Shown: one piece after another, positions 31,043-39,071 of the stretch
How the letters are laid out: each line of letters begins with the position of its first letter
Position numbering within the stretch: position 1 is the first letter of the stretch
From: Streptomyces violascens
GTDB taxonomy: Bacteria > Actinomycetota > Actinomycetes > Streptomycetales > Streptomycetaceae
Reading direction: 5' to 3'
Assembly (NCBI RefSeq): GCF_014649955.1
Contig: NZ_BMUA01000008.1
Location: 62,001-126,000 of the forward strand
Length of the DNA stretch: 64,000 bases
Notes under the pieces: generated by a model
Databases searched by the model: none
Seen by the model: only the letters and a program-made list of their open reading frames with translations
What the model was told of the DNA's origin: nothing
Translations under genes and position numbers: made by a program

Positions 31043-31840
31043 CTACGCTCGGCCGCAGATCATCGCCATCAGCAGTTCGTGGGTCTCGGCATCGGCCGCC
31101 ACCACGAGGCCGCGGCCCGCCGGGCCGACCGGGGCGCCGTCGATGCCCGTGACCACACAGCCGGCCGCCCGGCACAGGGCGATTCCGGCGGCGAAGTGCA
31201 CGCTGTCCGAGAGATCGCCGCCGTCGGTGATGTACGCGGCTCGCTTGCCGGCCGCTACCCAGGCCAGCGCCAGTGTCGTGGACACCACCCTCGGCCGGAA
31301 CCGGGCGACGAAGTCGGGGTGGGCAAGGAGGTCGGTGGCGCGGAACCCGGGCGCGTTCGGGAACGGCGGATCCAGGTTGACATCCACCAGGCGCGTGGCG
31401 GGCTCGGGCACCAACGGGGCATCGGCCCCCTCACTCCGCACCCAGGCCGTCTCGCCGTCGGTGCAGAAGACCTCGCCGCTGAACGGGTCGGCCACCGCCG
31501 CCGCCCCGTCGCGCAGCGCCACATTGACGGCCACGAGCATGCTGGCTACGGCGTAGTTCAGCGTGCCGCACAAGGGATCCACCAGCCACTGGCGCTCAGC
31601 GTCGGCGCCCCCGTGCTGCCCACCCTCCTCACCGAGCACCGCGTCTTCGGGGCGGGCGGCGCGGATGACGTCGAGGATCGCCTTCTCCGCCGCTACGTCG
31701 GCGGCGGTGGCGAAGTCCCCGGCGCCCTTGTCGATGCGGGCGAGCCGCTGCCCGTACAGGGTGCGCACCACGTCCGCGCCGGCGGCTGCCGCTGCTATGG
31801 CGACCTCGGCGTCGCCGGAACGTCCAGATGAGTTGATCAT
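31043..31840 (-). CDS. inositol-monophosphatase-family protein with altered metal site
   Basis: A 265-residue protein of the IMPase/FIG superfamily, with LGEEGGQHG and WLVDPLCGTLNYAVASMLVAVNVAL. In true family members the second motif is DPxDGTxNF; here the metal-binding second Asp is Cys (DPLCGT). The usual C-terminal WDxAAG motif also reads SDSVHFAAGIAL. Loss of ligands suggests reduced or changed phosphatase activity. It is probably cytosolic. The downstream DUF2993 gene begins beyond its start on the same strand but the two are not overlapping. Confidence 0.85.
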   Translation of the reverse strand: MINSSGRSGDAEVAIAAAAAGADVVRTLYGQRLARIDKGAGDFATAADVAAEKAILDVIRAARPEDAVLGEEGGQHGGADAERQWLVDPLCGTLNYAVASMLVAVNVALRDGAAAVADPFSGEVFCTDGETAWVRSEGADAPLVPEPATRLVDVNLDPPFPNAPGFRATDLLAHPDFVARFRPRVVSTTLALAWVAAGKRAAYITDGGDLSDSVHFAAGIALCRAAGCVVTGIDGAPVGPAGRGLVVAADAETHELLMAMICGRA

Positions 31841-31873
31841 GCCGTGCAGACTATCGGCGTCCCTGCGGGGGTG

Positions 31874-33145
31874 TCAGTGGCCCTTGCCCACCGCAAGGCC
31901 CATTCCCGAAACCGTCGCCACGATGCCGTTCTTCTCGACGTGTACGCCGCGCAGTTGCAGGTCCTTCGCCTCCTTCGGCAGCGTGAAGGAGAAGGACAGG
32001 CGGTCGGAGAGCTCCGGGGGGCGCATCGCCATCAGGCCGGTGATCAGCTTCGGGTCGATGCCCACCCTGGAGAGGAGCCAGGGGTGGTCCGCCACCACAT
32101 CCACGAGGTTGACCTGCATCAGCCGGTCGATGAAACGGGGGGTGCCCACCAGTTCGTGGAGCTTCGCCTCGTTCTTCAGCGCCGACTCGACGTCCTTGTC
32201 CGGCACTCCCAGCCGCTTCACCACCGCCGGTACCGAAAGGAGCGCCTTGACCCGTGCCGTGTCCCGGCTGATGAGTTCGGCGGTCTCGCGGTGCAGGGTC
32301 AGGCCGCGGTCGCGGCCCGGGCGGTAGGTGGCGATGCCGGGCATGTCGAGGCTCATGCCGTCGATGTCGGTGGACAGGCCCTGGTTGCCGACGAGGCGCA
32401 GCTGGGCCTCCGCGCTGACGTGCAGCTCCTGCCCGGCGATGCTCAACTTGCCGTCCGCACCCACCGAGTTGTCGCTACGACGGCTGAACTTGACCTGGGA
32501 TGCGGCGAGTTCGCGGTTCAGGTCGTCGAAGGAGAGGGTGATGTCACCGTCCAGGTTGCCGACGACCGCGCCACTGATGTCGCTGGGCAGATGGCCCGTC
32601 AGCTCGATGTTGCGCGCGCTGGCCTGCACTTTCGCGAGGGACACGCGGTCGGCGGGCACATGCGGCACGGTGACGTCCACGCGTTCCAGGTGCTTGTCCA
32701 GGACCTGGGTGAGGAAGGGGAAGCCGTGGATGTCCACCTGGGGCGCGGCGGCGAGACGGAGGTCGTTCTGGATCGCCTGCTGCGCCTTCTTCTCGGCGTA
32801 CATCGCCGCGCAGCGGTCCGCCAGGACGAGGAATCCGGCGCCCACCACGAGGGCGACGAGCAGCTTGCCCGCGCGGGGCACGGCCGCGAGCAGGCTCCCC
32901 CGGCTCCGGCGGCGGCGCCTGGCGCGGCGGCGCTGCGGCCGGGACCAGAAGTCGTGGTCGGGGTCGGCGTCCACCAGGCCGGAGGGCGCCTCGGCCGGTA
33001 TCGCTTCCGGTATCTCCTCGGTGGCGCAACCGGGGTCGGTCCAGGGCTCCTCGGCCGGGCGGGGGTCGGGCTCGGGGTCGGCCAGGGCCGCGAGTTCGTC
33101 ATAGGGGTTGCGGTAGCGAGCGTGCATGCGTGTGGGGGTTCGCAT
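31874..33145 (-). CDS. DUF2993 (LmeA-like) membrane-anchored protein
   Basis: A 423-residue protein. A 90-residue acidic then arginine-rich cytoplasmic N-terminus (RRRARRRRRSRGS) precedes one membrane helix (about 93-111), then a long outward domain of the DUF2993 family: VDIHGFPFLTQVLDKHLERVDVTV near the start and QLRGVHVEKNGIVATVSGMGLAV at the end. Mycobacterial LmeA of this family promotes mannan chain elongation in lipomannan, so a cell-envelope glycolipid role is possible. ATG 33127 (MHARYRNP) is an alternative start. Confidence 0.85.
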   Translation of the reverse strand: MRTPTRMHARYRNPYDELAALADPEPDPRPAEEPWTDPGCATEEIPEAIPAEAPSGLVDADPDHDFWSRPQRRRARRRRRSRGSLLAAVPRAGKLLVALVVGAGFLVLADRCAAMYAEKKAQQAIQNDLRLAAAPQVDIHGFPFLTQVLDKHLERVDVTVPHVPADRVSLAKVQASARNIELTGHLPSDISGAVVGNLDGDITLSFDDLNRELAASQVKFSRRSDNSVGADGKLSIAGQELHVSAEAQLRLVGNQGLSTDIDGMSLDMPGIATYRPGRDRGLTLHRETAELISRDTARVKALLSVPAVVKRLGVPDKDVESALKNEAKLHELVGTPRFIDRLMQVNLVDVVADHPWLLSRVGIDPKLITGLMAMRPPELSDRLSFSFTLPKEAKDLQLRGVHVEKNGIVATVSGMGLAVGKGH

Positions 33146-33267
33146 CACCTCATCCCACCACACATGATCCACTCGTACGCAACCCGCTACCGGCAGTACG
33201 TCCTGAATGGCCCGAACCCTGACGCCACCTTGGCCTCCACGCGGCGCCCAAGGTGGCGAACAACACG

Positions 33268-34614
33268 TCAGACGGCCGACTTCTCCTGGGCGTGCTGCTT
33301 GCGGGCCGCCATCCACGCATACACGAGGACGCCCGCGAAGAGGAACAGGACGCCCTGGTAGACCGCCTCGTACCCGGATCCGGCCACCAGCCACATCGAG
33401 AAGCCGAAGGCCAGCACGGCCAGGACCGCGTCGCGGATCAGGCGGGGGCGGTGCACGCGCTCCCCCTGGCCGGAGGCGAGGAAGTAGATCTGCGCGGCGG
33501 TCGACAGGAGGTAGGGCACGGTCGCCGTGAAGGTGGTCACCAGGACCAGGATCTCGAAGACCCCCTTGGATCCGGCCGTGTAGTTGTAGACCGTCAGGAG
33601 CGAGGCGAGGACGGCGGTGACCAGGACGCCGACCGTCGGGACGCCGCGTTTCTTCTTCCCGAACACCTGCGGGAAGAGGCCGTCCTTGGCGGCGGCGTAC
33701 GGGGTCTGGGCGCTCAGCAGGGTCCAGCCGTTGAGGGCGCCGACCATGGAGACGAGGGCGGCGAGGGCGACCGCGGTGCCGCCCCACGTGCCGCCGAACA
33801 TGGAGTTCACGGCGTCCGTGAAGGGGGCGGTGGAGCCGACGAGCTTGTCGTGCGGGACGGTGCCGAAGACGGAGAGCGTGCCCAGGAGGTAGATCACGGC
33901 GGCGCCCATGGTGCCCAGGATGGTGGCGCGGCCGACGTTGCGGCGCGGGTCGCGGACCTCTCCCGCGCTGACGGCTGCGGACTCGACGCCGAGGTAACTG
34001 AACAGCAGGATCGCGGCGGAGGCGGATATCGCGCCGAGCCCTGACTGGCCGCCGGTCTGGAAGGGGCCGAGGTTGGCGGGGTCGAAGAAGAAGAGGCCGC
34101 CGACGGCGACCAGGAGCAGCGGGGCGAACTTCAGGACGGTGGCGACGAGCTGGACCGCGCCCACGTACCGGGTGCCCGCGAGGTTGGCCAGGGCCGGGAG
34201 CCACTGGAGCAGCAGGGCCGCGGTGATCGTCGTCGCCTTGGATTCGTGGACGGGTATGAGCACGTCGAGGTAGCCGACGGCGGCGACCGCGAGGGCGGCG
34301 TTGGAGACCCAGGTGGTGATCCAGTAGGACCAGGCGGCGAGGAACCCAGCGAAGTCGCCGAAGGCCTCGCGGGCGTAGACGTACGGGCCGCCGGTCTGCG
34401 GGTGGCGCTCGGCGAGCCGTCCGAAGACGAGGGCGAGCGCGATCGCTCCGGCGGTGAGGACGGCGAACGCGACCAGGCTGATCGTGCCGAACGGGGCGAC
34501 CGAGGCGGGCAGCAGGAAGATTCCGCCGCCGATGATGTTGCCCATGACCAGGGCGGTCGCGACCGGCAGGCCGAATTGCCGGGCGTGCTTGCTCTGGGTT
34601 TCTTGCGTGGTCAT
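33268..34614 (-). CDS. APC superfamily amino acid permease
   Basis: A 448-residue transporter with about twelve membrane helices. The N-terminus GLPVATALVMGNIIGGGIFLLPAS contains the unwound GGG-type substrate loop of TM1, and ILLFSYLGVESAAVSAGEVRDPRRNVGRA is the TM6 signature. It most resembles the AdiC/CadB/PotE antiporter-like branch. ATG 34614 is preferred over an upstream reading because the fold begins there. Substrate not determined; no decarboxylase gene is adjacent. Confidence 0.92.
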   Translation of the reverse strand: MTTQETQSKHARQFGLPVATALVMGNIIGGGIFLLPASVAPFGTISLVAFAVLTAGAIALALVFGRLAERHPQTGGPYVYAREAFGDFAGFLAAWSYWITTWVSNAALAVAAVGYLDVLIPVHESKATTITAALLLQWLPALANLAGTRYVGAVQLVATVLKFAPLLLVAVGGLFFFDPANLGPFQTGGQSGLGAISASAAILLFSYLGVESAAVSAGEVRDPRRNVGRATILGTMGAAVIYLLGTLSVFGTVPHDKLVGSTAPFTDAVNSMFGGTWGGTAVALAALVSMVGALNGWTLLSAQTPYAAAKDGLFPQVFGKKKRGVPTVGVLVTAVLASLLTVYNYTAGSKGVFEILVLVTTFTATVPYLLSTAAQIYFLASGQGERVHRPRLIRDAVLAVLAFGFSMWLVAGSGYEAVYQGVLFLFAGVLVYAWMAARKQHAQEKSAV

Positions 34615-34683
34615 GGTGGGTGGGGGCGCCTCTCGTACGGGACAAACCTGACCATGGTCGGGTACGTGGGGCACCGCACAAAA

Positions 34684-36807
34684 TCAGCTGGTTTTGTCCT
34701 GCCGAGTGAGGCCGCCAACCGGAAATGGTCCTTCCGGTCGGCCTGTTGACGGCGAATTCTCCACCCCGGCCAGAGCCTCGGCACCCACCGGGACCTGCGG
34801 CCCCTGGCCCTCCCGCAGCCAGCGGCGCAGGACGTGGTGCACCTGTTCCGCGCCGACGAGTTCCCCGCCGTCCGGCACCGGTTCGGTGAGGTCGAGCGGG
34901 GAGAGCAGGAAGGGGTGGGACTGCTCGCCGCCGAGTCCGCCGTGCGAGCCGATCTGCTCCTCGAAGGCGTGCACCTGGCCGGTGGCCGGGTCGTACATCG
35001 AGTTGACCATGATGTCGGCGGTGTGCGGGAAGGTGTCGGTGCGGCGGACCGCGTCGGCCGCACCGCGCCCGAATCCCTTCAACGGGCCTTTCCCGTCGGT
35101 GAGTTGGGCGAGTGGCACCTCCGCCCCTCCCCTGCCGATCACCACCGCTCCGTGCTCCTGGCTACGGACGAGGAGGAAGCCGATGCCGGGGTGGCTCGCC
35201 AGGGTCGGCAGGAGCGCCGGGTGGCGGCGGTCGATCTGCTCGCGGGTCATGCGGCCCTCGGCGTCGGGGAAGGAGATCAGGCCGAGGTTGCCGGAGGCGA
35301 GCACGACCGGTTCGGAGCCGGGCCCCGGCCGTGCTTCCTCGCCGTCCTCGACCGGCCGGTGCAGGGCGACCCGCACCGCGTACCTGGCCTCCGCGCCGCT
35401 GCGGGTGCGGCGGGCCCGGCGCGGCACGGGCAGCCCGCAGCCGGCCCGTACGAGATCCTTCAGGGTCAGTCCGTACGCGCCCTCGAAGGTCTCGCCGGGG
35501 CTCTGGCCGTGGTCGGAGAGGAGCACGATGCGGTAGCCGCGCGGGGCGTGCTGGGCGGCGCCCGCGATCAGGGCGATGGAGCGGTCCAGGCGCCGGAGGA
35601 CCTGGTCGGTGTCCCTGCCCCGCGGCCCCGAGTGGTGGGCGACCTCGTCGTAGGCGACGAGGTCGGCGTAGACGGCGGTGCGTCCTGCGAGCATGTCGCC
35701 CATGACGGCGGCGACGACCACGTCCCGCTCCACGACCGTCGCGAAGGCGCGGATGAAGGGGTAGAGGCCGCCGCGTTTGATGCGCGGGGTCTCCTTGCGG
35801 ATCCTGGCCCGGGTCGACTGGGCGATCTCGCGGCCGACCTCGGCGACGAACGAGCCCGCGGTGCGCACCGCGTTCGCGGGGTCGCAGAAGTAGGCGAAGT
35901 ATCCGGCGCGGGAGCGGTTGCGGCGGCCGCGCCGGGCGGCCACCGTCAGGACCAGGGCGACCTGGTCGGCGCCGCCGGAGAACAGGTTGCCGCGGCTGGC
36001 TCCGTCGAGGGTGAGCAGCCCGCCGTCGCCGGTGCGCGCCACGGCCCGGCGCTGCAGTTCGACGGCGGAGGCGGGCCGGTTGGAGACCATCACCTCGCCG
36101 CTCTCCTTCTCGTACCAGCGGAAGGCCGGCACATCGAAGGTGGAGCCGTGCAGGATGCCGAGCTGACTCGCGCCGGTCTGGCTCGACCAGTCGGTACGCC
36201 ACGGGGTGAGCCGGTGCGTGCCCTTGAGCCAGGTGGCGACGGTCGGCATGAGGCCCGCGTCGACGGCGTCGCGCAGCACGTGTTCGCCGACCCCGTCGAG
36301 CTGGAGGAAGACGATGCCCGGCGGCCGCGGCACCGGGCCTTCGCCGCGTCTGCGCCGGCGGCGGTCGGCGAGCCGGGAGAGGCGGCGCCGGTAGGCGTCG
36401 TCGTCGCGTACGGCCAGTGCGGTCGAGGTCGCCGAGGCCACCGCCGACATCACGGCGGCGACGATCACCGCGGTCTCGGGCTCGGCCGCGCCCCGGCCGG
36501 TCGGGATCAGGCGGAGCGCTATCAGCAGGAGCGAGCCGTTCAGGAAGAACACCAGCAGGCCCAGCACGAGCGCGGGCACCAGCAGGAACGCCCGCACCAC
36601 CAGCGGCCACACCAGCGCGCCGAGCAGGCCGAACGCGCCCGCTCCCCAGGCCGCGGTGAGCGCGACCCGGGTGATGCTGTCGCCGTTGTCGGAGGTGAGC
36701 TTGAAGTCGGGCAGGATGCCCGCGAGCAGCATCATGGTGAGCGTCGAGACGACCCACACGACGATCACCCGCAGCAGGGCGCTGCCCGTCGTCCGCCATC
36801 GCCCCAC
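34684..36807 (-). CDS. membrane-anchored alkaline-phosphatase/phosphodiesterase-fold protein with holin-like N-terminus
   Basis: A 707-residue protein. Residues 1-135 have four helices (VIVVWVVSTLTMMLLAGIL is the phage-holin/DUF-like start), followed by an arginine-rich loop. Residues 165-690 form an alkaline-phosphatase superfamily domain: IVFLQLDGVGEHVLRDAV with the metal Asp, SQTGASQLGILHG where a Thr/Ser nucleophile is expected, VAYDEVAHHSGPRG and VLLSDHGQSPG with metal-binding Asp and His. Probably an outward-facing phosphodiesterase or phosphatase acting on envelope or lipid substrates. The GTG start has AAAGGCGG upstream. Confidence 0.87.
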   Translation of the reverse strand: MGRWRTTGSALLRVIVVWVVSTLTMMLLAGILPDFKLTSDNGDSITRVALTAAWGAGAFGLLGALVWPLVVRAFLLVPALVLGLLVFFLNGSLLLIALRLIPTGRGAAEPETAVIVAAVMSAVASATSTALAVRDDDAYRRRLSRLADRRRRRRGEGPVPRPPGIVFLQLDGVGEHVLRDAVDAGLMPTVATWLKGTHRLTPWRTDWSSQTGASQLGILHGSTFDVPAFRWYEKESGEVMVSNRPASAVELQRRAVARTGDGGLLTLDGASRGNLFSGGADQVALVLTVAARRGRRNRSRAGYFAYFCDPANAVRTAGSFVAEVGREIAQSTRARIRKETPRIKRGGLYPFIRAFATVVERDVVVAAVMGDMLAGRTAVYADLVAYDEVAHHSGPRGRDTDQVLRRLDRSIALIAGAAQHAPRGYRIVLLSDHGQSPGETFEGAYGLTLKDLVRAGCGLPVPRRARRTRSGAEARYAVRVALHRPVEDGEEARPGPGSEPVVLASGNLGLISFPDAEGRMTREQIDRRHPALLPTLASHPGIGFLLVRSQEHGAVVIGRGGAEVPLAQLTDGKGPLKGFGRGAADAVRRTDTFPHTADIMVNSMYDPATGQVHAFEEQIGSHGGLGGEQSHPFLLSPLDLTEPVPDGGELVGAEQVHHVLRRWLREGQGPQVPVGAEALAGVENSPSTGRPEGPFPVGGLTRQDKTS

Positions 36808-36891
36808 GCCGCCCGCCTTTCGCCTTGCCGTTCCCTCACCACCCTGCCATAAGGGTGCAAAGGGTCCGCGGCGTCGTGCGGGCAGCGGCCG

Positions 36892-37296
36892 TCAGCAGCC
36901 GTCGTATCCGGCGGTCGGCATCGACAGGCGGCGGTGGATGTGGGCCTTCTTCGTGGCGTCGTAGGCGGGTTCGTCGAGCCCGGCCGTCTCCAGGCGCACA
37001 CCGCGCCGCGCGCACTCGGCGGAGAACTCCGGCACGGACGTCAACGCCCTTGCCAGGACACGCTCGTTGGGCGCGACAAACACGTCGACGAGGCCCGCGT
37101 CCACATCCGCCCAGAGGCCGACGTGGTCCGGACGCAGACCGTAGAAAAGCAACTGCCTGGTGACTACGTAGCCTCGGCCGGCGGCCCACTTCGCGCACAT
37201 CTCGTGCTGGCTTCGGGTGTCCACCAGGAAGGGATCGAGATCGAGTTCTTCGAGGGGGGTCAGGCTGGCGATCGCCGCCACACGTACGTCGTCCAT
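36892..37296 (-). CDS. orphan protein resembling the serine-recombinase N-terminal domain
   Basis: A 134-residue protein (MDDVRVAAIASLTPLEELDL). The order of elements, HEMCAKWAAGRGYVV, then VGLWADVDAGLVDVFVAPNERVLARALTSVPEFSAECARRGVRLET, parallels the resolvase domain ('Q..C..wA...G', 'l..l..G.vD.vvv....Rl.R', 'f...c...GV.l'). The catalytic Ser-Arg stretch near the N-terminus and the DNA-binding domain are missing, so it cannot be an active recombinase. AGGGGG lies about 6 bases before the ATG. Function unknown; conserved regulators with this layout exist in Streptomyces, but the match is by eye only. Confidence 0.6.
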   Translation of the reverse strand: MDDVRVAAIASLTPLEELDLDPFLVDTRSQHEMCAKWAAGRGYVVTRQLLFYGLRPDHVGLWADVDAGLVDVFVAPNERVLARALTSVPEFSAECARRGVRLETAGLDEPAYDATKKAHIHRRLSMPTAGYDGC

Positions 37297-37340
37297 ACCG
37301 TCCCCCTGCATGAGCTGTCGGGGCCGACCCTACTCCCCGT

Positions 37341-37445
37341 TCACGGCGGTGAGGAGTATCCGCAGGAGTGGCAGATCTTCCAGCCGTCCTGGCTCACCGC
37401 CAGGACTCCTCCGCAGCGCGGACACTGCTCGGCGTGCATGGTCAC
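37341..37445 (-). CDS. 34-residue zinc-ribbon microprotein
   Basis: Encodes MTMHAEQCPRCGGVLAVSQD followed by GWKICHSCGYSSPP. Two CxxC pairs (CPRC and CHSC) 17 residues apart form a complete zinc-ribbon. GGGGAG lies 7-8 bases before the GTG start; an internal ATG two codons later is an alternative. It lies 44 bases upstream of the recombinase-like gene on the same strand, so both may share a message. Confidence 0.65.
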   Translation of the reverse strand: MTMHAEQCPRCGGVLAVSQDGWKICHSCGYSSPP

Positions 37446-37551
37446 GGCGCGTCTCCCCTCTGGTGCGGGATGACTACCCCGACACCCGTGGTTTGCGCGC
37501 GGGGAGATTTAGGCTCGTCGTCAACCATCGTCGAGCCGGGAAGAGGATTGC

Positions 37552-38322
37552 GTGCCGGTGGAGGTCACCTGGTGGGGTCATGCCACCTGCACGATCGAGG
37601 AGTCCGGGGTACGGCTGCTGACCGATCCGCTCTTCGCGCGCCGCCTCGCGCATCTGCGGCGGCGCCGGGGCGCGCTGCCGCCGCCCGAGGCGGCGGTGGC
37701 GGACGCGGTGCTCGTGTCGCATCTGCACGCCGACCATCTGCATGTGCCCTCGCTCGCGCGGCTCGCACCCGGCACCCGGCTGATCGCGCCGGCCGGGGCC
37801 TCGCGCGCCGTGCCGGGGCTCGGCAGGCTCGGCCTGTCCATCACCGAGGTACGGGCCGGTGACACCGTCGAGGTCGGGGCCCTGCGGGTACGGGCCGTGC
37901 CCGCCCGGCACGACGGTCGCAGGCTGCCGGTGGGACCGCACCGCTCCCCCGCGCTCGGCTACGTCGTCGAGGGCGGGGCCCGCACCTACTTCGCCGGGGA
38001 CACCGGCCTGTTCGACGGCATGGCGGACGCCGTGGGGCCGGTGGATGTCGCGCTGCTCCCGGTGGGCGGCTGGGGCCCGCGCCTGGGGCTCGGCCATCTC
38101 GACGCGGGGCGGGCGGCCCAGGCGCTGGCCGCTCTGGGAGCGCTCTCGGCGGTGCCGGTGCACTACGGCACGTACTGGCCGATCGGCATGGACGGCGTGC
38201 GGCCGCACGAGTTCCACGCCCCGGGCGAGGAGTTCGTACGCCATGCGGCCCGGCTCGCCCCGAAGGCGGCGGTGCACCGGCTCGGGCACGGCGAGAGCGT
38301 ACGTCTGGAGGCCGGGCAGTGA
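37552..38322 (+). CDS. MBL-fold metal-dependent hydrolase (UlaG/NAPE-PLD-like)
   Basis: A 256-residue metallo-beta-lactamase-fold protein. VTWWGHATCTIEESGVRLLTDPLF is the family start, SHLHADHLHVPS is the HxHxDH metal site, and ARHDG, YFAGDTGLFDGM and PVHYGTYWP provide the remaining ligands. It resembles UlaG-like or NAPE-PLD-like hydrolases. Its stop overlaps the DedA gene by 4 bases (GTGA), so the two are coupled. Substrate unknown; a phospholipid link with DedA is a guess. Confidence 0.9.
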   Translation: MPVEVTWWGHATCTIEESGVRLLTDPLFARRLAHLRRRRGALPPPEAAVADAVLVSHLHADHLHVPSLARLAPGTRLIAPAGASRAVPGLGRLGLSITEVRAGDTVEVGALRVRAVPARHDGRRLPVGPHRSPALGYVVEGGARTYFAGDTGLFDGMADAVGPVDVALLPVGGWGPRLGLGHLDAGRAAQALAALGALSAVPVHYGTYWPIGMDGVRPHEFHAPGEEFVRHAARLAPKAAVHRLGHGESVRLEAGQ

Positions 38323-38987
38323 CAGCGGGCCGGGCGGCCGTCGCGGGCCGGATGCTGGAGATGGCCTCGACGGTGACGCCGGAGACGACCCAGCAGGCCG
38401 TCGGCTACCCGACGCTGTTCGTGCTCGTGATCCTGGGGGCGCTGGTGCCGGTGGTGCCCACGGGGGCGCTGGTGTCGACGGCCGCGGTGGTGGCCTTCCA
38501 CCAGACCGCCTGGTTCTCGCTGCTGCTCGTGTTCGGGGTGGGCGCGCTGGCCGCGTTCCTGGGCGATGTCGCGCTGTACTGGCTCGGGCAGCGCGGGGTG
38601 CGCTCGAAGAACGGCTCGCGCCTGCTGGCGGCGCTGCGCGGCCGGGCGGCGCCGGACCACCTGGAGCAGGCCCGGCGCAAGCTGAACGACCACGGGGTGG
38701 TCGTGCTCGTCCTGTCCCGCCTGGTGCCGGCCGGGCGGATCCCGGTGATGCTGGCCTGCCTGCTCGGCCGGATGCCGCTGCGGACGTTCGTACGCGGTGA
38801 CATCCCCGCGTGCCTCGCCTGGGCGGGTGCGTACGGCCTGATCGGCATTCTCGGCGGCTCCCTCTTCGACGAGCCGTGGAAGGGCGTGGTGGTGGCCGTC
38901 GCCCTGACGCTGCTGATCAGCGGCGCGCCCGCGGGGTGGCGGCGGGTGCGGCGGGGGCGGGTGGCTGAGGGCGGCTCGGGCGGCTGA
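38319..38987 (+). CDS. DedA/VTT family membrane protein
   Basis: A 222-residue integral membrane protein of the DedA/SNARE-associated group, with about five or six hydrophobic segments. FLGDVALYWLGQRGVRSKNGSRLL and VVLVLSRLVPAGRIPVMLACLLGRMPLRTFVRGD hold the family motifs, including the conserved Arg in 'xRxxPxxR'. Some members flip undecaprenyl phosphate or other phospholipids. The GTG start overlaps the MBL gene. Confidence 0.9.
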   Translation: MTAGRAAVAGRMLEMASTVTPETTQQAVGYPTLFVLVILGALVPVVPTGALVSTAAVVAFHQTAWFSLLLVFGVGALAAFLGDVALYWLGQRGVRSKNGSRLLAALRGRAAPDHLEQARRKLNDHGVVVLVLSRLVPAGRIPVMLACLLGRMPLRTFVRGDIPACLAWAGAYGLIGILGGSLFDEPWKGVVVAVALTLLISGAPAGWRRVRRGRVAEGGSGG

Positions 38988-39071
38988 GACTTCTCGCACC
39001 GGCCCGGGGCATGCGACAGATCCCGGATGGCGCACAGCCCCTGGCAACCGGGGTGCCGGGTCGCTCACGGG

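Noticed and set aside
34684..36807. Phage holin gene or prophage signal
   Set aside because: The holin-like helices are only an N-terminal part of a phosphodiesterase-like protein, and no other phage genes are present.
36892..37296. Functional phage integrase or resolvase
   Set aside because: The catalytic serine and DNA-binding regions are missing and no attachment repeats are visible.
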